Positions 14,286-18,311 of a stretch of 18,311 nucleotides of DNA are shown here, piece by piece. Each line of letters opens with the position of its first letter. Within the stretch, counting starts at the first letter, position 1. A program made the position numbers and the translations under genes. The notes under the pieces are model-generated. The model was given only the letters and a program-made list of their open reading frames with translations. It ran no database searches and was not told the origin of the DNA. Source of the stretch: JBBCJM01 sp037190175 (lineage in GTDB: Bacteria; Pseudomonadota; Alphaproteobacteria; Rhodobacterales; Rhodobacteraceae); NCBI GenBank assembly GCA_037190175.1, contig JBBCJM010000072.1, forward strand, positions 1 through 18,311, written 5' to 3'.

Positions 14286-14317
14286 GGCATTCGTCTCGAA
14301 TGCCGCGGACCCGCGGC
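14286..14317. terminator. Two adjoining stem-loops downstream of the DMT transporter gene
   Basis: GGCATTCG-TCT-CGAATGCC (14286-14304) and GCCGCGG-AC-CCGCGGC (14302-14317) are two perfect inverted repeats sharing three bases. They begin immediately after the stop codon of the transporter gene on the minus strand. There is no T-run after either stem, so factor-independent termination is possible but not proven; an attenuating leader for the RTX gene downstream is an alternative. Confidence 0.45.
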
Positions 14318-15235
14318 TCAGCCCTCGACCTGCGCGGGGGGCGTGACGGGGCGGCGGCGCACCACGGTCTCGCGCCAGGTGATGTAGCTGATCGCCCCGA
14401 TGATCACCAGGCCGCCGGCCAGCACCCAGGGGTCCACCCCCTCGCCGAAGACCAGCGCGCCCAGGAGCGTGCCCCACAGCAGCTGCAGGAAGGTGACCGG
14501 CTGGGTCACCGTCAGCGGCGCGGCCATGAAGGCGCGCACCATGCAGTATTGCGCCACCGAGGCGAACACCGCCACCAGCGCCAGCAGGGCCAGCTGCACC
14601 GCCGTGGCCGGCACCCAGACCGCCACCGCGAAGGGCAGGAGCCCCAGCGACACGACCAGCGAGACCATGGCGACGATGGCGACGGGCGAGGCCCGCGCCG
14701 AGAGCCGCTTGAGCAGCAGCGAGGAGGCGGCGAAGCAGGCCGCCGAGGCCACCTGCGCCAGATGGCCGGGGGCCAGCTCGCGCAGCCCCGGCCGCAGCAC
14801 GATCATCGCGCCGAGCAACGCCACGCAGATCGCCGCGATCCGGCGCGCCGCCAGCTTCTCGCCGTAGAAGAGCGCGGCGCCCAGGGTGACGAGCACGGGG
14901 TTCAGGAAGCCGATCGCGACGACCTCGGCCACCGGGATGCGGGCCATGGCATAGAACCACAAGAGCACCGCCACCAGATGCACCATACCCCGGCGGACAT
15001 AGAGCGACAGCAGCCCCGGCGCAAAGCCCGCCCGGATCACGACGACCAGCGTCGGCAGCAGGAACAGCGTGCCGAAGGCGAAGCGCAGGAAGGCCGACTG
15101 CGCCGCGGGCAGGTCGGTGCCCAGCCAGCGCACGATGCCGTTCACGCCCACGAAGGACAGCCCGCTGGCCAGCATCCACAGCACCCCGGCGACGGGTCGC
15201 GACGGGGCGGCGGCGAGGGGATGCGATTCGGCCAT
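14318..15235 (-). CDS. EamA/DMT family transporter (10 TM segments)
   Basis: A 305-residue integral membrane protein made of two five-helix EamA repeats of the drug/metabolite transporter superfamily. The first repeat includes VLWMLASGLSFVGVNGIVRW and FLRFAFGTLFLLPTL; the turn GFLNPVLVTLGAALFYGEKL (pieces between 109 and 128) is the typical end of an EamA repeat, and its counterpart PVTFLQLLWGTLLGALVFGE appears near 248-267. The basic tail RETVVRRRP is cytoplasmic. Members export or import small metabolites such as amino acids, nucleosides or riboflavin; the substrate here is unknown. I chose the ATG at 15235 because the upstream extension to 15271 consists of low-complexity arginine/glycine codons. 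It diverges from rfbA. Confidence 0.9.
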   Translation of the reverse strand: MAESHPLAAAPSRPVAGVLWMLASGLSFVGVNGIVRWLGTDLPAAQSAFLRFAFGTLFLLPTLVVVIRAGFAPGLLSLYVRRGMVHLVAVLLWFYAMARIPVAEVVAIGFLNPVLVTLGAALFYGEKLAARRIAAICVALLGAMIVLRPGLRELAPGHLAQVASAACFAASSLLLKRLSARASPVAIVAMVSLVVSLGLLPFAVAVWVPATAVQLALLALVAVFASVAQYCMVRAFMAAPLTVTQPVTFLQLLWGTLLGALVFGEGVDPWVLAGGLVIIGAISYITWRETVVRRRPVTPPAQVEG

Positions 15236-15273
15236 GGAACCCCAGACACCCCGAACCCCGCCCCGCCGCAACC

Positions 15274-15331
15274 CTTATCCCCGCCCGCCCCCTTCATCGG
15301 CGGCTTGAGACCGGGGCGGGGCGGGGATAAG
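15274..15331. promoter_or_regulatory. 13-bp inverted repeat in the transporter/rfbA divergent promoter region
   Basis: Perfect arms CTTATCCCCGCCC (15274-15286) and GGGCGGGGATAAG (15319-15331) flank a 32-nt centre within the 128-bp gap between the divergent DMT transporter gene and rfbA. The right arm ends 32 bp before the rfbA start. It may be an operator for both genes, or an RNA hairpin in the rfbA leader. No clear -35/-10 pair stands out, so the promoters are not marked. Confidence 0.5.
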
Positions 15332-15363
15332 CATCCCCCGTATTGCAGGTGACAGGAGTGGCG

Positions 15364-16266
15364 ATGACGACGCGCAAGGGCATCATTCTGGCGGGCGGAT
15401 CCGGCACCCGCCTCTATCCGATCACCGAGGGCGTGTCCAAGCAGCTGCTGCCGATCTACGACAAGCCGATGATCTACTATCCGCTCTCGGTGCTGATGCT
15501 GGCCGGCATCCGCGAGATCGCGGTGATCACCACCCCCGACGACCAGGCCCAGTTCCGCCGCCTGATGGGCGACGGCAGCCGCTGGGGCCTGCGGCTCGAC
15601 TGGATCGTGCAGCCCTCGCCCGACGGGCTGGCGCAGGCCTATGTGCTGGCGCGCGACTTCCTGGCGGGCGCGCCCTCGGCCATGGTGCTGGGCGACAACA
15701 TCTTCTTCGGCCACGGGCTGCCGCAGATGCTGTCCGAGGCCGATGCCGGCGCCGCGGCCACGGTCTTCGCCTATCACGTGGCCGATCCGCACCGCTATGG
15801 CGTGGTGGACTACGAGCCCGGGCCGGACGGCCGCGACCGGGTGCGCTCCATCGTGGAAAAGCCCGACCGGCCGCCCTCGAACTATGCCGTCACCGGGCTC
15901 TACTACCTCGACGGCTCGGCGCCCGAGCGCGCGGCGCGGGTGCGCCCCTCGCCCCGGGGCGAGCTGGAGATCACCGACCTTCTGCAAAGCTATCTCGACG
16001 ACGGGCTGCTGACCGTGCGGCGCATGGGGCGCGGCTTCGCCTGGCTCGACACCGGCACCCACGCGAGCCTGCTGGACGCCGGCAACTTCGTGCGCACGCT
16101 GGAGGAGCGGCAGGGCCTGCAGACCGGCTGCCCCGAGGAGATCGCCTTCACCCGCGGCTGGATCGGGCCCGAGGCGCTGGCCGAGGCCGCGGCCCGCTAT
16201 GGCAAGAGCCGCTACGGCCAGAACCTGACCGCGCTGGCGCAGGCCGGTCCGCGCGGCGGTGGCTGA
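15364..16266 (+). CDS. rfbA: Glucose-1-phosphate thymidylyltransferase
   Basis: A 300-residue nucleotidyltransferase that joins dTTP and glucose-1-phosphate to make dTDP-glucose, the first step to dTDP-L-rhamnose and related sugars. The nucleotide loop GGSGTRLYPIT (11-21), Lys26 and the KPMIYYPL segment (34-41), the metal-binding Asp111 in GDNIFFG, EKP (165-167), ELEITD (200-205) and Asp229 in WLDTGTH are all in place. Length agrees with RfbA/RmlA. The ATG at 15364 has an AGGAG RBS; the frame opens at 15343 without one. The other rhamnose genes rfbB, rfbC and rfbD are not adjacent. It overlaps the glycosyltransferase gene downstream by 8 bp, suggesting joint production of a glycan. Confidence 0.96.
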   Translation: MTTRKGIILAGGSGTRLYPITEGVSKQLLPIYDKPMIYYPLSVLMLAGIREIAVITTPDDQAQFRRLMGDGSRWGLRLDWIVQPSPDGLAQAYVLARDFLAGAPSAMVLGDNIFFGHGLPQMLSEADAGAAATVFAYHVADPHRYGVVDYEPGPDGRDRVRSIVEKPDRPPSNYAVTGLYYLDGSAPERAARVRPSPRGELEITDLLQSYLDDGLLTVRRMGRGFAWLDTGTHASLLDAGNFVRTLEERQGLQTGCPEEIAFTRGWIGPEALAEAAARYGKSRYGQNLTALAQAGPRGGG

Positions 16267-17200
16267 GCCCGCCGCCCTTCCCCGCGTCACCGTCCTGATG
16301 GGGCTCTGGAACGGCGCCGCGCATCTGGAGGAACAGCTGCGCAGCCTGGCCGCGCAGGACCACCCCGGCTGGCGGGTGATCGCCGCGGACGACGGCTCCA
16401 CCGACACGACCCGCGCGGTCTTCGCCGATTTCGCCGCGCGGTTCCCGGCGCTGGACCTGACGCTGGCCGAGGGGCCGCGGCGGGGGCCGGCGGCGAACTA
16501 CCTCGCCCTGCTGCGCGCCCTGCCCGACCAGCCCGGCTGGCTGGCCTTCTGCGACCAGGACGACGTGTGGATGCCGCACAAGCTGGGCATCGCGCTGCGG
16601 GCGCTGGAGCCCGCGCGCGACCGGGTGGCAATGTATTGCGCGCGCTACTTCATCACCTCGCACCGGCTGGAGGGGCGGCGGCTGTCGCCCGCCCGCCCCC
16701 GCCCGCCGGGGTTCCGCAACGCGCTGGTGCAGAACATCGCCTCGGGCCATACCCAGGTGCTGACGCCCCCCGCCGCCGCGCTCTTGGTGGCCGCGGCGCG
16801 CGAGGCGGCCGAGGTGGTGGTGCACGACTGGTGGTCCTACCAGATCGTCACCGGGGCGGGGGGCGAGGTGGTCCACGACGACCGGCCCATGCTGCTCTAC
16901 CGCCAGCACGGGGCCAACCACATCGGCTCGAACGACGGCTGGCGGGCGCGGCTGCGGCGGCTGGGGCAGGTGGCGGACGGCACCTTCCGGCGCTGGAACG
17001 AGGTGAACCTGGCCGCGCTGACCGCCTCGGCCCACCGGCTCACGCCCGAGACCCGGGCGCTGCTGGCCGAGTGGCAGGCCCTGCGCACCACGCCGGGGCC
17101 GGTGGCGCGGCTGCGGGGGCTCCGGCGGCTGGGCCTCTACCGCCAGGGCCTCGCCGGCACGCTGGCGCTGTGGTTCGCGGCGCTGACCGGGCGGCTCTAG
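16259..17200 (+). CDS. Family 2 glycosyltransferase, rhamnosyltransferase-like
   Basis: A 313-residue inverting GT-A glycosyltransferase. The N-terminal strand VTVLMGLWNGAAHLEEQLRSL (10-30), the DDGSTD motif (44-49) and the DxD-like CDQDDVW (98-104) form the nucleotide-sugar site. The HDWW segment (189-192) and YRQHGANHIGS (214-224) are typical of GT2 enzymes that act on surface glycans, including dTDP-rhamnosyltransferases. With rfbA directly upstream, a dTDP-sugar donor is plausible. Translation starts at GTG 16259, 8 bp before the end of rfbA, with no clear RBS, so coupling is likely. No membrane helix is strong apart from a weak hydrophobic C-terminal patch (GTLALWFAALTG). The acceptor cannot be inferred. 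Confidence 0.9.
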   Translation: MAEPAALPRVTVLMGLWNGAAHLEEQLRSLAAQDHPGWRVIAADDGSTDTTRAVFADFAARFPALDLTLAEGPRRGPAANYLALLRALPDQPGWLAFCDQDDVWMPHKLGIALRALEPARDRVAMYCARYFITSHRLEGRRLSPARPRPPGFRNALVQNIASGHTQVLTPPAAALLVAAAREAAEVVVHDWWSYQIVTGAGGEVVHDDRPMLLYRQHGANHIGSNDGWRARLRRLGQVADGTFRRWNEVNLAALTASAHRLTPETRALLAEWQALRTTPGPVARLRGLRRLGLYRQGLAGTLALWFAALTGRL

Positions 17201-17203
17201 GAC

Positions 17204-17280
17204 GGCAGGCGCCTGTACCGGCGGAGAGCGCCGGGGGCTTCGCGCCCCCGGACCCCCGCGGGATATTTGTCCAGAGAGGA
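17204..17280. repeat. Left arm of a large imperfect inverted repeat (repeat copy 2, inverted)
   Basis: Reading outward from 17280, this 77-nt segment matches the reverse complement of 17307-17385 along nearly its whole length with a few substitutions. It contains CCGGGGGC-TTCGC-GCCCCCGG (17231-17251) followed by a GGATATTT tail, an arrangement that would end transcripts of the glycosyltransferase gene on the plus strand, which stops four bases before. Confidence 0.75.
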
Positions 17281-17286
17281 TGAACA

Positions 17287-17299
17287 ATTTGAGTCAAAT
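17287..17299. repeat. 13-bp palindrome at the centre of the large inverted repeat
   Basis: ATTTGA-G-TCAAAT is a perfect palindrome around a central G, lying in the 26-nt spacer between the two repeat arms. It is AT-rich within extremely GC-rich surroundings. It would be the tip of any cruciform formed here, or a separate protein site. Confidence 0.55.
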
Positions 17300-17306
17300 G
17301 CCCCCA

Positions 17307-17385
17307 TCCTCTCTGGGGAAATATCCTCGGGGGGTCTGGGGGGCAGACAGCCCCCCGGCGCTCTCCGCAAAGGCAGGCGCCTACC
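17307..17385. repeat. Right arm of the large inverted repeat (repeat copy 3), probable terminator
   Basis: The segment 17319-17362 is the near-identical copy (43 of 44) of 10889-10932 and carries the same stem with an AGACA loop. Its far end reaches the stop codon of the sulfotransferase-like gene (17381-17383) on the minus strand, whose transcripts it would end. Together with 17204-17280 it makes a long stem between two converging genes. Confidence 0.75.
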
Positions 17386-18202
17386 GCGGGCCGGGCATCC
17401 GGTTGTCGTAGCCGTAGACCTGCATCAGCTCGCGGTTCTGCCGGGCGAACATCGCCTCGACCTCTGCCACCAGTCCGGGCGAGCGGTCGGGGTCGGGGTC
17501 GTCCACGCGGTGATAGGCGGCGAGGTATTCCTCCTTCACCCGGTCCTCCGGCACCGCGGGGTCGCGCATCATCGCGGCGATGGCGTTGATGTCGGTCAGC
17601 CGCAGCGAGGGGTTGGTCAGGTGGCGCGGCACCTCCCAGTCCAGGTCCGTGGCGCCGGTCAGCGCCTCCAGCGTCGGGCGGATCGCGTGATGGGGGGCCA
17701 GCACCATGGGCGGCAGCGGGAAGACCCGGGTCCAGCGCAGGAAGAATTCCACCGGGTCGATCTTTTCCGCCCGCCGGGCGGCCATGGTCAGGAAGTCCTG
17801 CCCGTCGAAGGGCCGCCGGGCGGCGAGGTAGCGGTCGAAGTTCTGCTTCAGGTGCTGGGAGTAGTCGCCGAAGCAGAAGCCGCTCCACGGCCGCAGGAAC
17901 ACCAGCCGGCGCACCGGGATGCCCATCCGCCGGGTCAGCCGCGACAGGGGCTGCGCGTCGCGTTCGACCGAGAACAGGTCCTCGTGCGACAGGATTAGCA
18001 GGTCGCGGCCGGCGAACATCGCCTCCAGCCCCTCCTCGTCGATCCCCGGCAGGCCGCCCGCGTTGCCGGGATGGCCGCTGCCGGGATGCGGGTAGGAGAT
18101 GCCGCGCGCCGCCAGCCGGTCGCGGTTCTGCACCAGCACGCGCTGGAGGAAGGTCGAGCCCGCCTTGGGCGCGCCGATGTGCAAAAGGATCGCGCGGGTC
18201 AT
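17381..18202 (-). CDS. Sulfotransferase-like protein (PAPS-binding fold)
   Basis: A 273-residue protein. The beginning ILLHIGAPKAGSTFLQRVL (5-23) is a P-loop-like 5'-phosphosulfate-binding loop with Lys13, Ser16 and Thr17, as in bacterial sulfotransferases. The segment VFLRPWSGFCFGDYSQHL (101-118) matches the 3'-phosphate-binding strand and helix, with Arg104 and Ser115. The tail NRELMQVYGYDN fits the C-terminal segment of glycan sulfotransferase-like proteins, though family resemblance elsewhere is low. If active, it would transfer sulfate from PAPS to a sugar or other acceptor; the neighbouring glycan genes make a carbohydrate acceptor plausible. The ATG at 18202 overlaps the upstream gene's TGA as ATGA, so it is translated with that gene. 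Confidence 0.8.
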   Translation of the reverse strand: MTRAILLHIGAPKAGSTFLQRVLVQNRDRLAARGISYPHPGSGHPGNAGGLPGIDEEGLEAMFAGRDLLILSHEDLFSVERDAQPLSRLTRRMGIPVRRLVFLRPWSGFCFGDYSQHLKQNFDRYLAARRPFDGQDFLTMAARRAEKIDPVEFFLRWTRVFPLPPMVLAPHHAIRPTLEALTGATDLDWEVPRHLTNPSLRLTDINAIAAMMRDPAVPEDRVKEEYLAAYHRVDDPDPDRSPGLVAEVEAMFARQNRELMQVYGYDNRMPGPR

Positions 18203-18311
18203 GCGGCGTCAGGGCCGGCCGCAACCGGAACGGGGGCGGCCAGCGCCGGCGGCAGCCGGGCGGCCAGGTCGGCCGCCACCTCGGCCAGCGGGCGGCCCAG
18301 GCGCGAAAGGT
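18199..18311 (-). CDS. C-terminal end of an unidentified gene (5' end cut by window edge)
   Basis: Only 36 codons and a TGA are inside the window. The frame reads from LSRLGRPLAEVAADLAARL to a short alanine/proline-rich end and shows the third-position G/C bias of coding DNA, while one other frame stays open but reads as arginine/tryptophan-rich sequence and the third ends at a stop. The ATGA overlap with the sulfotransferase-like gene supports this frame. No family can be named; a second glycan-modifying or sulfotransferase-type protein is a reasonable guess from context only. Confidence 0.6.
   Translation of the reverse strand, partial: LSRLGRPLAEVAADLAARLPPALAAPVPVAAGPDAA

Noticed and set aside
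11030..15352. A 1440-codon open frame on the plus strand opposite the RTX and transporter genes
   Set aside because: It is antisense to two well-supported genes, has low-complexity Arg/Gly/Pro/His/Val-rich composition, crosses three intergenic gaps and has no recognisable domain. Its openness follows from the GC-rich codons of the opposite strand.
1..18311. A defence island, prophage or biosynthetic cluster
   Set aside because: Apart from the single mazEF pair there is no nuclease, helicase, integrase, phage structural, NRPS/PKS or transposase gene in any frame I examined.

Overview
The window is very GC-rich chromosomal DNA with tightly packed short operons. Gene content (hisD-mnmH-selD, azlCD, hmgA with a divergent MarR gene, a large RTX protein) and GC-rich stem-loop repeats ending in a GATATTT-like tail point to an alphaproteobacterium, most likely of the Rhodobacterales (Rhodobacter/Paracoccus/Roseobacter relatives). 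That placement is inference: there is no rRNA or other marker gene here. I see no rRNA, tRNA, CRISPR array, transposase or phage gene.

Layout. (1) 1-892, minus: a SAM-dependent methyltransferase overlapping the start of a truncated NAD(P)-binding epimerase-like gene. (2) 974-2432, plus: a choline-kinase-like phosphotransferase followed 10 bp later by a thioredoxin-fold protein with a CNHC motif. (3) 2427-3478, minus: azlC-azlD, a two-subunit branched-chain amino acid exporter, with a 4-bp overlap. (4) 3581-4318, plus: a classical SDR oxidoreductase. (5) 4332-6579: a MarR-family regulator (minus) diverging from hmgA (homogentisate 1,2-dioxygenase, plus), with a near-perfect palindrome exactly filling the -35/-10 spacer of the hmgA promoter. 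A small secreted protein of unknown function overlaps the hmgA stop codon. (6) 6698-7284, plus: a mazEF-type toxin-antitoxin pair. (7) 7303-7370: three palindromes in a row between converging genes. (8) 7376-10772, minus: hisD-mnmH-selD, joining histidine biosynthesis to selenophosphate synthesis and selenouridine modification of tRNA. (9) 10967-14188, minus: a roughly 1070-residue RTX protein with about 44 glycine-rich nonapeptides and a type I secretion-like C-terminus. (10) 14318-15235, minus: an EamA/DMT transporter. (11) 15364-17200, plus: rfbA and a family 2 glycosyltransferase, overlapping by 8 bp. (12) 17381 to the end, minus: a sulfotransferase-like gene and the 3' end of another gene coupled to it. 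Groups 11 and 12 look like one edge of a surface-polysaccharide locus continuing past the right end; they converge on a large imperfect inverted repeat (17204-17385).

I did not find a convincing undescribed multi-gene system. The best leads are the hmgA operator placement, the secreted protein coupled to hmgA, the triple palindrome after mazF, the repeat family at 10.9 and 17.2-17.4 kb, the hisD-mnmH-selD operon with its variant P-loop, and the two-block RTX protein without a nearby exporter. Many long open frames opposite the real genes are by-products of GC-rich codon usage and are left out.
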